Assembly (NCBI RefSeq): GCF_001514235.1
Contig: NZ_KQ948933.1
Span: 118,694 to 182,693, forward strand
Source of the DNA: Streptomyces caeruleatus
GTDB taxonomy: Bacteria; Actinomycetota; Actinomycetes; Streptomycetales; Streptomycetaceae
Length of the DNA: 64,000 nucleotides
Direction: 5' to 3'
Part shown: positions 17,181 through 25,417 of the stretch, one piece after another
How the letters are laid out: every line of letters begins with the position of its first letter
Numbering within the stretch: the stretch's first letter is position 1
The notes under the pieces: generated by a model
Databases searched by the model: none
What the model was told of the DNA's origin: nothing
Seen by the model: the letters and a program-made list of their open reading frames with translations, nothing else
Made by a program: the position numbers and the translations under genes

Positions 17181-18787
17181 CCGACTTCAGCGGAGACGCA
17201 CAGGCGATGTCGCTGGTCGCGTTCTGTGCCGTGGCCACCGTCACGCTGCTGCTGTGCGTGATGACCGGCCCGGACCGGGACGACCTCGACGAGTTCTACA
17301 CGGGCTACAGCTCCCTGTCCCCCATCCGCAACGGCCTCGCCATCGCGGGCGACTACATCAGCGCCGCGACCGTACTGGGCACCACCGGCGTCGTCGCCCT
17401 GTGCGGCTACGACGGCATCGTGCTGGCGCTGAGCACGGCCCTGTCACTGATGCTGCTGATGTTCCTGCTGGCCGAACCCCTGCGCAACGCGGGCCGGTTC
17501 ACCATGGGCGACGCGCTGGCGCGGCGGATGCCGGGGCGGGGCGTGCGGATCGCGGCGTGCGCGGTGACGCTGGCCGCGCTGGTGCCGCTGATGCTGGTGC
17601 AGCTGGCCGGCACCGGACAGCTGCTGGCGTTCATCCTCGGCTTCTCGAGCGACAGCCTCAAGACGGGGTGCATCATCGGCCTCGGCGTCCTGATGATCAG
17701 CTACGCGGCGATCGGCGGGATGAAGGGCACCGCCCTCATCCAGATCCTGAAGATGGTGATGCTGCTCGGCTCGGGCGCCGTGGTCGCCCTGCTGGTGCTG
17801 GCCCGGTTCGACTGGAACCCGGGCGCGCTGTTCGACGCCGCGGCACAGCAGAGCGGGGTCGGCTCGGCGTTCCTGGAGTCGGGTCTGCAGTTCGCGGGCG
17901 GCCCGCACCCCCGCCTCGACATGATCAGCTCCCAGCTCGCCGTCGTCCTCGGCGGTGCCGTGCTGCCGCACATCACCATGCGCATGTACACGGCGACCGG
18001 CGCACGTCAGGTGCGGCGCTCGATGTCCTGGGCGGTGTCGAGCGTGGCACTGTTCGTGCTGGTCATCACGGTCGTCGGCTTCGGCGCGACGGCGCTGATC
18101 GGGCGGGAGGTGATCGCCGGCGCGGACCCGCAGGGCAACACCGCGTATCTGCTGGGCTCCCGGGCCGCGTTCGGCGCCGAGGTCTCCACCGCGGAGACCC
18201 TGCTCTTCACCGCGGTCACCACGGCCATCTTCCTCACGGTGCTCGCCTCGGTCGCCGGCATGATCCTGGCCTGCGCGAACTCCCTCGCCCATGACGTTTT
18301 CGCCGTGCGGGTACGGGAGCTGTCGGGCCGCCGCGAGATGACGGTGGCGCGGCTGTCGGCGCTGGCGGTGGGGGTGCCGGCGATCGTGCTGGCGACGATG
18401 GTCCAGCACCGCAGTCTCCAGCCGCTGGTGACCCTGTCCTTCACGCTGGGCGCCTCGGCCATCGCCCCGGCCCTCGTCTACAGCCTCTTCTGGCGCCGGT
18501 ACACCCGGTCGGGCCTGCTGTGGACGCTGATCGGCGGCTCGGTGGTGGTGCTGGTGCTGATGCCGGGGACGAACCTGGTCTCCGGTTCACCGGTCTCGGC
18601 GTTCCCGGACGCCGACTTCAACTGGTTCCCGTTCACGACACCCGGCCTGGTGTCGGTACCGGCCGGCTTCGCCCTCGGATGGCTGGGGACGGTCCTGTCG
18701 GGGCGGGGGGAGTCGGAGGAACAGCGACGGCAGTACGAGGCCGTCGAGGGGTGGATTCTCGCGGGGGCGGTGCGCAGGGGGGACTGA
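17177..18787 (+). CDS. Sodium:solute symporter, acetate-permease (ActP/MctP) type
   Basis: 536 residues from the ATG at 17177, which overlaps the DUF485 stop (ATGA). About 13 hydrophobic segments; DEFYTGYSSLSPIRNGLAIAGDYISAA is the opening motif of SSS transporters of the acetate/pyruvate type, and ISYAAIGGMKGTALIQILKMVMLLG with the later LPHITMRMYTA are the central conserved parts. Coupling with DUF485 supports monocarboxylate uptake driven by sodium or protons. Confidence 0.9.
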   Translation: MTDFSGDAQAMSLVAFCAVATVTLLLCVMTGPDRDDLDEFYTGYSSLSPIRNGLAIAGDYISAATVLGTTGVVALCGYDGIVLALSTALSLMLLMFLLAEPLRNAGRFTMGDALARRMPGRGVRIAACAVTLAALVPLMLVQLAGTGQLLAFILGFSSDSLKTGCIIGLGVLMISYAAIGGMKGTALIQILKMVMLLGSGAVVALLVLARFDWNPGALFDAAAQQSGVGSAFLESGLQFAGGPHPRLDMISSQLAVVLGGAVLPHITMRMYTATGARQVRRSMSWAVSSVALFVLVITVVGFGATALIGREVIAGADPQGNTAYLLGSRAAFGAEVSTAETLLFTAVTTAIFLTVLASVAGMILACANSLAHDVFAVRVRELSGRREMTVARLSALAVGVPAIVLATMVQHRSLQPLVTLSFTLGASAIAPALVYSLFWRRYTRSGLLWTLIGGSVVVLVLMPGTNLVSGSPVSAFPDADFNWFPFTTPGLVSVPAGFALGWLGTVLSGRGESEEQRRQYEAVEGWILAGAVRRGD

Positions 18788-18811
18788 GGCACGCGCCTGG
18801 CGCCCGGAGTC

Positions 18812-18880
18812 GGGGCGGGGTGGGCCGGAGGGGCGGGGTGGGCCGGAGGGGCGGGGTGGGCCGGAGGGGCGGGGTGGCGG
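18812..18880. repeat. 18-bp G-rich tandem repeat, three copies plus a partial
   Basis: Units of GGGGCGGGGTGGGCCGGA at 18812-18829, 18830-18847 and 18848-18865, with a partial fourth to 18880. It lies in the convergent gap between the SSS symporter and the coiled-coil gene. G-runs of three to four bases at short spacing on the plus strand satisfy a G-quadruplex pattern. Confidence 0.9.
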
Positions 18881-18927
18881 CTGGTCGGAGGGCGGGGTGC
18901 TCGCCGGTCCGGCGGCCCTGCCCCGGT

Positions 18928-19815
18928 TCACTCCATCGCCGCCTGGCGCTCCAGGGTCGACAGACTGTTGCGCATCTGGTCCATCTGCAGGCGCACCTCG
19001 TCCCACATCTCCCCGTGCTCGCGCAGCACCCGCTCCGTCTCCCGGGCGACCCGCTCCGTGCGCTGCCGGGCCTGTTCGAGGAGCTCGGCCGCGCGTACCG
19101 CCGCCTCCTCCTGCAAGCGCTCCGCCGAGGCCCGCGCGTCGGCGAGCTCCTGCTGCGCCTCGGCCAGCGAGGCCTCGGCCCGCGCCGTCCGCTCCGTCTC
19201 CGACTTCTCCAGCGCGGCCAGCCGCCGCTGGGCCTCCCGCTCGGCCTCCGCCAACCGCTCGGCGTGCTCCTTGGCCTGCCGCGCGACCAGGCCGGCGGTC
19301 TGCTGCCGCACCTGACGCAACGGGCCGAGCACCTCGCCGCGCTCCTCCTTCACATCGCGCCGGGCGGCGATCCGGGTCTCGCCCGCCTCGGCGCGCGCCG
19401 CGAGCAGCCGCTGCCGGACCCACTCCTCGGACGCGGCGGTCACGGCGTCGGCGTGCGACTGCGCCGCGTCCCGCAGCTCGTCCGCGTACGCCTGCGCCTC
19501 CTCCATCAGTCGCTGCGTCTCCTGCCGCGCCCCCTCCCGCACGGCCGCGGCCTCCTCCTCCACCAGCTCGAACAGCCGCCGCGCCCGCTCCCCGAGCTCC
19601 TCGTACGTCTGCGGAGCGAGCCCCGCGACCACGTCCCGCAGCCGCCGCGCCTCGTCGTCCATCTCCCGGGCGAGCACGGTGAGCCGGGCGGCCCGCTCCC
19701 AGGCGGCGTCACGGTCCCGGAAGAGGGCGTCGATGTAGGCGTCGACCTGTTCGGGACGGTAGCCACGCCCTCGTACGACCACGAAGTCGTAGAGCGGGAC
19801 CGGTGCGCTGCTCAT
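18928..19815 (-). CDS. DivIVA-like coiled-coil protein ('cellulose-binding' type)
   Basis: 295 residues from the ATG at 19815; the frame extends upstream but MSSAPVPLYDFVVVRGRGYRPEQVDAYIDALFRDRD is the conserved start. This N-terminal block is a DivIVA-like membrane-curvature segment (GYRPEQVDAYI). The rest, residues 45-290, is almost pure Ala/Glu/Arg coiled coil without helix breakers. Streptomyces has several such proteins in the polarisome and septum apparatus; those annotated cellulose-binding are the same group. Expected role: cytoskeletal scaffold at hyphal tips or septa. Confidence 0.82.
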   Translation of the reverse strand: MSSAPVPLYDFVVVRGRGYRPEQVDAYIDALFRDRDAAWERAARLTVLAREMDDEARRLRDVVAGLAPQTYEELGERARRLFELVEEEAAAVREGARQETQRLMEEAQAYADELRDAAQSHADAVTAASEEWVRQRLLAARAEAGETRIAARRDVKEERGEVLGPLRQVRQQTAGLVARQAKEHAERLAEAEREAQRRLAALEKSETERTARAEASLAEAQQELADARASAERLQEEAAVRAAELLEQARQRTERVARETERVLREHGEMWDEVRLQMDQMRNSLSTLERQAAME

Positions 19816-20156
19816 CCTGGAACCCCTCTCCGCCGAACGGATGCGAAATGATGATTTAGCGCACATCTTGATGTATCGGGCGGAAGCGTTCATAACGCGA
19901 CACTCCGCGCAGCCGACACCGCACAGGGACACGGAGGCACGCAGGCACGCCGAGCGGCGCACACGAAGACCAGCGGCGCACGGAAGGTCGAACGGCGCGC
20001 GAAACGGCCAAGAGCGCATACGAAAGGGCCGGCTCCCGGTAGTACCACCGGAAGCCGGCCCCTCTCACGCCCGCACGCCGCACTCGGCGACGGTCCGCGG
20101 CAACCGGGTGACATCACCCGGCTGCCGTCATCTCACGACAAACAGCCGAACGGCCG
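19816..20156. other. 341-bp intergenic region with a terminator
   Basis: No gene supported. It contains the terminator hairpin at 20024-20064. The AT-rich stretch 19846-19895 (GATTTAGCGCACATCTTGATG) is the probable promoter zone of the coiled-coil gene. Confidence 0.5.
20024..20064 (-). terminator. Terminator of the deaminase/SUKH unit
   Basis: Stem GGGCCGGCT.CCGGT / ACCGG.AGCCGGCCC with a loop of six bases (AGTACC), flanked by AAAG and CCTCT. It lies about 95 bases after the stop of the 948-residue gene on the minus strand. Confidence 0.8.
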
Positions 20157-23003
20157 TCACAGCAGCCCGTCCCACATCTGCTCCAGCAGCACCGACCACC
20201 AGCTCTCCGGCGACCCCAGCGCCGCCGGGTCGAGCGCGGCCAGCTGAGCCTGGAAGTCGACGGTCCAACGCCCCGCCTGCTCCTGGTTCAGACCGAAGCG
20301 AAGCCGCCACATCCGGCCCAGCAGCGCCAGACAGCGCTGGAACTCGGGCAGCCCGGTGTTCACGAACTGCGGCGGTACGGGCGCACCGCCCGGACCCGCC
20401 TCCACCGGCACGGCGACGATGTGCGCCGTCCCGTACTGCACACACAGCGCCTTGCCGAAGTCGCTGCCCATGACCAGGTACGAGCCCGCGTCCGACGCCG
20501 GCTGCACCCCGCGCTCCTGCGCCAGCTCCGCCAGCGTCGGCACCGGCCGCCCCGGCTGGGCCTGCGCCCAGAAGAAGGGGCCGATGTCCATCGGCAGACC
20601 GCCCACCATCAGGCTGTGCGCCACGACCGGCGGCACGCCCTGCCGCGACACGGCGGCCTGCTCGAACCGGAACAGCCCCGGCCCGAACGCCGCCGCCAGC
20701 TCCTGCGCCACACCCTCCGGCGGAATCGGCGGCACCACCTGCACCTGCGGCAACGGCGCCCGCACCGGCGCCGGCCGGGCGGGCCCGTCGGCCACCTGGT
20801 GCAACTCGCCCTGGTGGGCGATCAGTTGCTGCATGCCCTGCTGGCGGCTCGCGTGATCCGTGCCGTACGGCGCGATCGACGTGATCCGCGCCTGCGGCCA
20901 CTGCTCCCGGATCATCCGCGCACAGTACGCACCCGGCAGCTCGCACGACTCCAGCTCCGTGTGCAGCTCCAGCACCTGGTCCGAGGGCACGTTCATGCCC
21001 CGCAGCTCATGGAAGATCTGCCACTCCGGGTGCGGCGTACCCGGCGCCGAACGCCGGATCAGCTGCTGCTCCGACCCGTCCTGCGCGCGGTAGCGCAGAA
21101 CGGCCTGGTAGCCGGGGCCGACGGTCGGCTGCCCGGTGGGCTGCTGGGGGTAGCCGTACGCCGGGGGCTGACCGGGCTGACCGGGCGCGGGGTGGCCCGG
21201 CTGACCGGGCGGCGGGATCGCACCCGGGGGCATGGGGGCCTGGGGAGCACCGGGACCGGCAAGTGGCATACCGGGGCCGCCCGAAGGCATCCCCGGAACC
21301 CCGGGCGGCTGAGGCGCACCGGGAGCAGGCGGCGGCGGAGGCACGCCGGGGCCGCCCACCGGGGGCGCCGCCAGCATGGTCTCCGCATGATGTACGGCCC
21401 CGCGAGCACCGCCCGAGGACCGCGGGCCACCAGGAGCACCCGGAGCGCCGGGCATCCCAGGGGGACCCGGAGGCTGCGGCGCGCCGGGGCCACCGGCACC
21501 CTGCGCACCCGGCACCCCGGGGGGACCCGGAGGCTGCGGCGCGCCCGGCATGCCCGGAGCACCCGGAGCACCGGGCGGGCTGGGGATACCGGGTGGGTTG
21601 GGGATACCGGGCGGGTTGGGGATACCGGGCGGATTCGGCGCCCCAGGGGCACCGGGCGCACCGGGCGGTCCCGGAGGGCCGGGCGGCTGCGGCGCGCCAC
21701 CCATCTGGCTCGGGTCGGCCAGCACGGTGGCGGCATGGTGCACCCCGCCCGCGGGCGTACCACCCGGCGTACCGGGCGGGTTGGGGGCGCCCGGAGGATT
21801 CGGCGCACCGGGCGCACCCGGAGCACCGGGAACACCGGGCGGCGGCGGAACCCCCGGCCCCGCCACACCCTCGGGCCCCTCGGGACCGAGCGCCGACACG
21901 AGCTGCGTCGGAACGTACCCGCCCCCCGGAGCACCCGGCGTACCGGGAGCCCCCGGAGTGCCCGGCGCCGACGACGGCGCAGGAGGCGCAGGAGGCGTTC
22001 CCCCCGCACCCGGAACCCCCGGAGCTCCCGGAACCCCCGGCGGAGGCGGCGGCACCGACCCGCTCCGAGGGCGCGGCGCCGCCTTGCTCGTCGCGGCGTC
22101 GGCGATGTCCCCGGCGTTCGGCGGGAGCGGCCGCCCCGGCGTCTCGGGACCGCCCTGCGGATAGCCGTACGAAGGGGCGGACGGCGGCGTGAAACCCGGT
22201 GGAGGCGTGTCCGCCGCACCGGGAGCACCAGGAGCACCCTGCGGATAGCCGTACGAAGGCGCCCCCGGAGGCACAGGCGGCGCGGGCGGCGCGTTCGGCT
22301 CGTCGAGCGCCGGTTCGATCGCCGTCGACGGAAGCCGGCTGCCACCCGACATCAGCGCGGTCTTGGCGTCCGGCGGCGCGGCGTCGTCCCCGCTCAGCGG
22401 CGGCGCGAACACCGTCTCCGGCAGCGGCACGGAACGGTCCTCACCGGGACCGGGGTTGGTGTCCGTACCGGCCCAGGGAGTCGCCCCGTCCGGCACCCCC
22501 GGCACACTCGGCACCGGCGGAGCGGCCGACGAAGCCCTGGCCGCACCCTCATCGGCACCATGCTCGGGCTCGGACTCGGACTCGGACGCCGAGCCCGAAC
22601 CCCCGTCCCGGCCCTGGATCCCCAGCTTGTCCGCCGCCTCCTGCAGCCACTCCGGAGGCGTCAACAGGAACGACGTCTGATTCAGATCCACCCGGGCCGG
22701 AGCGGCCGGCGCCGGTTCCGCGACCGCGTCCCCACGGCCGTACTCCTCCTCGTACCGGCGGATCACCTCACCCACCGGCAGCGACGGCCACAGCGTGGCC
22801 TCCCCGCTGTCCCGGGCGATCACCAGCCGCTGCGCGCCCCCGTCCGAACGGGGCCCGTCCGCACGGTCCTCGGCCCACACCACGAACCCGAGGCCGAACT
22901 CCCGCACCCGCACCTCACGATGCTGGTACGACGGCACCTCGCCGTTGATCCACTCTTCCGCACGCTCCTGCGCCTGCGCGAACGTCACCATCGCGAAGCT
23001 CAC
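20157..23003 (-). CDS. Large multidomain protein: Imm35/YrhB-like start, Pro-Gly-Ala-rich linker, nucleotide-deaminase-like segment, SUKH-4-like C-terminus
   Basis: 948 residues. The GTG at 23003 overlaps the previous stop (GTGA); an in-frame ATG at 22991 is an alternative. Residues 1-90 (AQERAEEWING...GFVVWAEDR...GEVIRRYEEEYG) resemble YrhB/Imm35-type domains. Residues 120-625 are low complexity, with long runs of GAPGAP and NPPGIPNPPG and two embedded copies of VHHA(A/E)T. From 628 a folded part begins: LELHTELESCELPGAYC at 678-694 has an HxE plus paired cysteines, the zinc-site pattern of cytidine-deaminase-fold toxins. Residues about 750-948 (LPMDIGPFFWAQ, YLVMGSDFGKALCVQYG, QFVNTGLPEFQRCL) look like a SUKH-4 immunity domain. 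Toxin-like and immunity-like parts in one chain are unusual. Confidence 0.65.
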   Translation of the reverse strand: MSFAMVTFAQAQERAEEWINGEVPSYQHREVRVREFGLGFVVWAEDRADGPRSDGGAQRLVIARDSGEATLWPSLPVGEVIRRYEEEYGRGDAVAEPAPAAPARVDLNQTSFLLTPPEWLQEAADKLGIQGRDGGSGSASESESEPEHGADEGAARASSAAPPVPSVPGVPDGATPWAGTDTNPGPGEDRSVPLPETVFAPPLSGDDAAPPDAKTALMSGGSRLPSTAIEPALDEPNAPPAPPVPPGAPSYGYPQGAPGAPGAADTPPPGFTPPSAPSYGYPQGGPETPGRPLPPNAGDIADAATSKAAPRPRSGSVPPPPPGVPGAPGVPGAGGTPPAPPAPSSAPGTPGAPGTPGAPGGGYVPTQLVSALGPEGPEGVAGPGVPPPPGVPGAPGAPGAPNPPGAPNPPGTPGGTPAGGVHHAATVLADPSQMGGAPQPPGPPGPPGAPGAPGAPNPPGIPNPPGIPNPPGIPSPPGAPGAPGMPGAPQPPGPPGVPGAQGAGGPGAPQPPGPPGMPGAPGAPGGPRSSGGARGAVHHAETMLAAPPVGGPGVPPPPPAPGAPQPPGVPGMPSGGPGMPLAGPGAPQAPMPPGAIPPPGQPGHPAPGQPGQPPAYGYPQQPTGQPTVGPGYQAVLRYRAQDGSEQQLIRRSAPGTPHPEWQIFHELRGMNVPSDQVLELHTELESCELPGAYCARMIREQWPQARITSIAPYGTDHASRQQGMQQLIAHQGELHQVADGPARPAPVRAPLPQVQVVPPIPPEGVAQELAAAFGPGLFRFEQAAVSRQGVPPVVAHSLMVGGLPMDIGPFFWAQAQPGRPVPTLAELAQERGVQPASDAGSYLVMGSDFGKALCVQYGTAHIVAVPVEAGPGGAPVPPQFVNTGLPEFQRCLALLGRMWRLRFGLNQEQAGRWTVDFQAQLAALDPAALGSPESWWSVLLEQMWDGLL

Positions 23004-23995
23004 TCCCCCACAGCCGCGGCAGCCACGGGCACCGCGCGCGCGAACCCACCGTCCACCATCAGATTCGCCACCGTCTCCAACTCCGGCGGAGACCCCGCCA
23101 GCCGGGACAGAAACGCGTCGAAGTCCTCACCGCACGGCATCAGCAGCCGCTCCACCCGCTCCGCCGGCGGCCACGAGGGATCCACGTCCCGCGCGTCGTC
23201 CCACGCGCAGAACCACACCGAACCCAGCCGCTCGCCCTTCACCTTCACGGCCAGCAACCCGCCCTGCACGAACCCGACACCCAGGTAGTCCTTGGTCAGA
23301 TGGTCCCGCAGGCACTTGTTGACATACACCAGGTCATTGACGGCGGCCTCGTCCCGCACCGTGAACAGCGGCTGATCGACCAGCAGCCCCAACTCCGCGT
23401 CCAGCGCCGTCCCCACCGGCGCACAACCGCCCGCCGCCTTCAGGAACGACCGGTACGCGCCCGGCAGCCGGTACCCGAGGTCCTCCTCGACGCCCAGCGC
23501 CTGCGCCTCCGTCACCGCCACGCCCGACTTCGGCAGCCGGAAGTGCGCGGGCCGCGTCTCCTGCAACGGCCGCGTCCCCCGCTTCTCGTGAGCCACCGCC
23601 GACGTGGCGATCCCACCGTGGTGCCGCAGCAACGCCTTCACCTCGACCGGAACCAGCTCCAGCCGCCGCGAACCCACCACGTGATGCCACGTCCAGCCGT
23701 GCGGCGTCGCCACCGCCGGGATCGTGTCCCACAACTCGTGGCCGGACGCCGCCAGCGCCGCGTTCGCCGACACATAGTCCGTCAGCCGCAGCTCATCGAC
23801 ACCGAAACCCTCCGGCGGCTCCGCGATCTCCGCCGCCGCCCGCGCGTACGGCGAGAAATCGGGGTAACCACGCCCGTCAACCCGTACCCCTCTCGGGTGA
23901 CGGGTCGCCCGCACCGGATCCGGGAAATGCACGACCTGCCCGGCGTAGGCCGCGTTCGGCGGCGCGGCTTGCTGCCCGAGCCGACCTGTCGTCAT
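23000..23995 (-). CDS. WHH-type HNH nuclease domain fused to a SMI1/KNR4 (SUKH) domain
   Basis: 331 residues from the ATG at 23995, which has AGGGGG eight bases upstream; an ATG at 24040 is possible. Residues 20-128 match the WHH nuclease family of polymorphic toxins: YPDFSPYARAAAEI, a middle DYVSANAAL, then GWTWHHVVGSRRLELVPVEV with the WHH triad at 103-105 and LLRHHGG. From about residue 155 a SMI1/KNR4 domain follows (GVEEDLGYRLPGAYRSFLKAAGG). In typical systems these two domains are on separate proteins as toxin and antidote. No signal peptide or RHS core is present. It overlaps the deaminase/SUKH-4 gene by four bases. Confidence 0.75.
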   Translation of the reverse strand: MTTGRLGQQAAPPNAAYAGQVVHFPDPVRATRHPRGVRVDGRGYPDFSPYARAAAEIAEPPEGFGVDELRLTDYVSANAALAASGHELWDTIPAVATPHGWTWHHVVGSRRLELVPVEVKALLRHHGGIATSAVAHEKRGTRPLQETRPAHFRLPKSGVAVTEAQALGVEEDLGYRLPGAYRSFLKAAGGCAPVGTALDAELGLLVDQPLFTVRDEAAVNDLVYVNKCLRDHLTKDYLGVGFVQGGLLAVKVKGERLGSVWFCAWDDARDVDPSWPPAERVERLLMPCGEDFDAFLSRLAGSPPELETVANLMVDGGFARAVPVAAAAVGE

Positions 23996-24306
23996 GGCGG
24001 TTGCCCCCTGCGGCGTTCTGATACGCGCCGCCATGACCACTCTCGGTCACAACGCCACGTATCGACTGTCTCGTCTGCGTCCACGCGTCACCGCATGGAA
24101 AGCGGTGCCGACAGCCTATGCGGTACGACGACACCGGTCACCGGCGCCGGTCGTCGCCCCCTCCGCCTCCGTGACCAGCCGTCACCCCGCCGTGACAGCC
24201 CGCCCAAACCCGGGCGTGTCGCGACGCCCCAGCTTCCGCACCCGCCACGGCATTTGGCACTCTGTGACCTCCGAGAGCATGCCCGGGGGATGCTCGGGAG
24301 GGGATG
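23996..24306. other. Divergent intergenic region between two toxin-like units
   Basis: About 310 bases with no gene. The relatively AT-rich stretch around 24035-24075 (CGGTCACAACGCCACGTATCGACTG) may hold promoter elements of the minus-strand pair. No perfect dyad seen. Confidence 0.35.
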
Positions 24307-24828
24307 ATGAACATGAACGCGACGCAGACAGGCGCCCACGCGCCCAGGTCAGGCGACCCCCGCATCGGCTGGAGCGCCACGGAAACTCCGCACGCCCCCG
24401 CCCTTCTGCACCGCCGCGACGGCATACTCCCCACCGTCGCCGCCGCCCTGTCCGTCCGCGGCGCCACCCTCACCGGCACCGCCGCCCGCGGCGACCAGCC
24501 CCCGCAGCTGCACCACCTCGTCCAGGACTTCCTCGACACCCTCACCAGCTCCGAACGGGACCGCTTCACCGGCCGCTGCGCCGAGACCATCCTCATCTCG
24601 CGCCACATCGCCACCGCCGACGCCGCCCGCAGCAAACGCTCCGCCCGCAAACCCATGACCAACGGCGAAGCCCGCAAAGCCCTCAAACAGGCCAAGCTCA
24701 CCGCCCGCCGCATCCGCGAGGACGGCGACCCCCTGCACGGCAGTTTCGCCACCCCCTGCCGCGCCTGCACCGCGCTCAGCGCCCACTTCGGCGTCCGCAT
24801 CGTCGACCCGACGACCACCGACGGCTAG
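24307..24828 (+). CDS. YwqJ-type deaminase (toxin-domain-only protein)
   Basis: 173 residues. Three nearby ATGs share the frame (24304, 24307, 24313); GGAGG at 24297-24301 fits 24307 best. The C-terminal domain has the deaminase zinc site: GRCAETILISRHI with CxE at residue 91 and TPCRACTALSAHFGV with PCxxC at 151-154. This pattern and the QDFLDTLTSSERDRF lead-in match YwqJ-like nucleic-acid deaminases of polymorphic toxins. There is no export signal, RHS core or WXG segment, so it is either an orphan tip or an intracellular enzyme. The SUKH-3 gene 55 bases downstream is its probable antidote. Confidence 0.8.
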   Translation: MNMNATQTGAHAPRSGDPRIGWSATETPHAPALLHRRDGILPTVAAALSVRGATLTGTAARGDQPPQLHHLVQDFLDTLTSSERDRFTGRCAETILISRHIATADAARSKRSARKPMTNGEARKALKQAKLTARRIREDGDPLHGSFATPCRACTALSAHFGVRIVDPTTTDG

Positions 24829-24883
24829 CCCGTCCCTCCCACCTCACCAGGCACATCCGTAGGCACCGACGAACGAAGGGCAG

Positions 24884-25378
24884 ATGCACACCGACCGCAC
24901 CTCCACCACCCGCTTCCCCGTCCCCGTGGACGCCGCCTTGCGCGCCGCCGGCTGGCAACCCGGCCGCTGGGACATCAAGCAGGCCGAGATCTGGGCCGAC
25001 GCCCTGCGCGAGCACACCTCACCGGCCGGCCACACCCACGCGGTCTTCCCCGCCGCCGTGGAGGCCTGGGCCGAATTCGGCGGCCTCCACATCACCCCCG
25101 CCGGCCCCGGCCGCCAGGTCGCCCCCGCGGCCCTGCACTTCGATCCCCTCCACGGCCTCCACATGGCCCGCACCCTCGGCGACCTCGGCCGCGCCCTCGA
25201 CACCGAGGTCTGCCCCCTCGGCGCAGAGACCGACACCCAGGCGCTCCTCGCCATCGACACCGAAGGCCGTATCTACGCCCTCGACCACACCGGCGACTGG
25301 TACCTCGGCCCCGACATCGACCAGGCCCTCGCCGCCCTCGTCGCCGGCATAGAACCGGCACGCCTCACCGCCGGCTGA
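24884..25378 (+). CDS. SUKH-3 family immunity-type protein
   Basis: 164 residues; GAAGGGCAG precedes the ATG. AALRAAGWQPGRWDIKQAEIW at residues 18-38 and VEAWAEFGGLHITPAGPG followed by FDPLHGL are the SUKH-3 signature, with the late ALLAIDTEGRIYALDHTGDWYLGPDIDQAL block. SUKH-3 proteins are immunity proteins against diverse toxins, very often YwqJ-type deaminases, which is exactly the neighbour here. Probably one transcript with the deaminase. Confidence 0.85.
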   Translation: MHTDRTSTTRFPVPVDAALRAAGWQPGRWDIKQAEIWADALREHTSPAGHTHAVFPAAVEAWAEFGGLHITPAGPGRQVAPAALHFDPLHGLHMARTLGDLGRALDTEVCPLGAETDTQALLAIDTEGRIYALDHTGDWYLGPDIDQALAALVAGIEPARLTAG

Positions 25379-25417
25379 CCACGGGGACGGCACCGGGAAC
25401 GGCAACCGGAACGCCCC

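Noticed and set aside
20421-23288. 955-codon plus-strand frame opposite the deaminase/SUKH genes
   Set aside because: Arg/Pro/Gly-rich shadow of the low-complexity linker on the minus strand.
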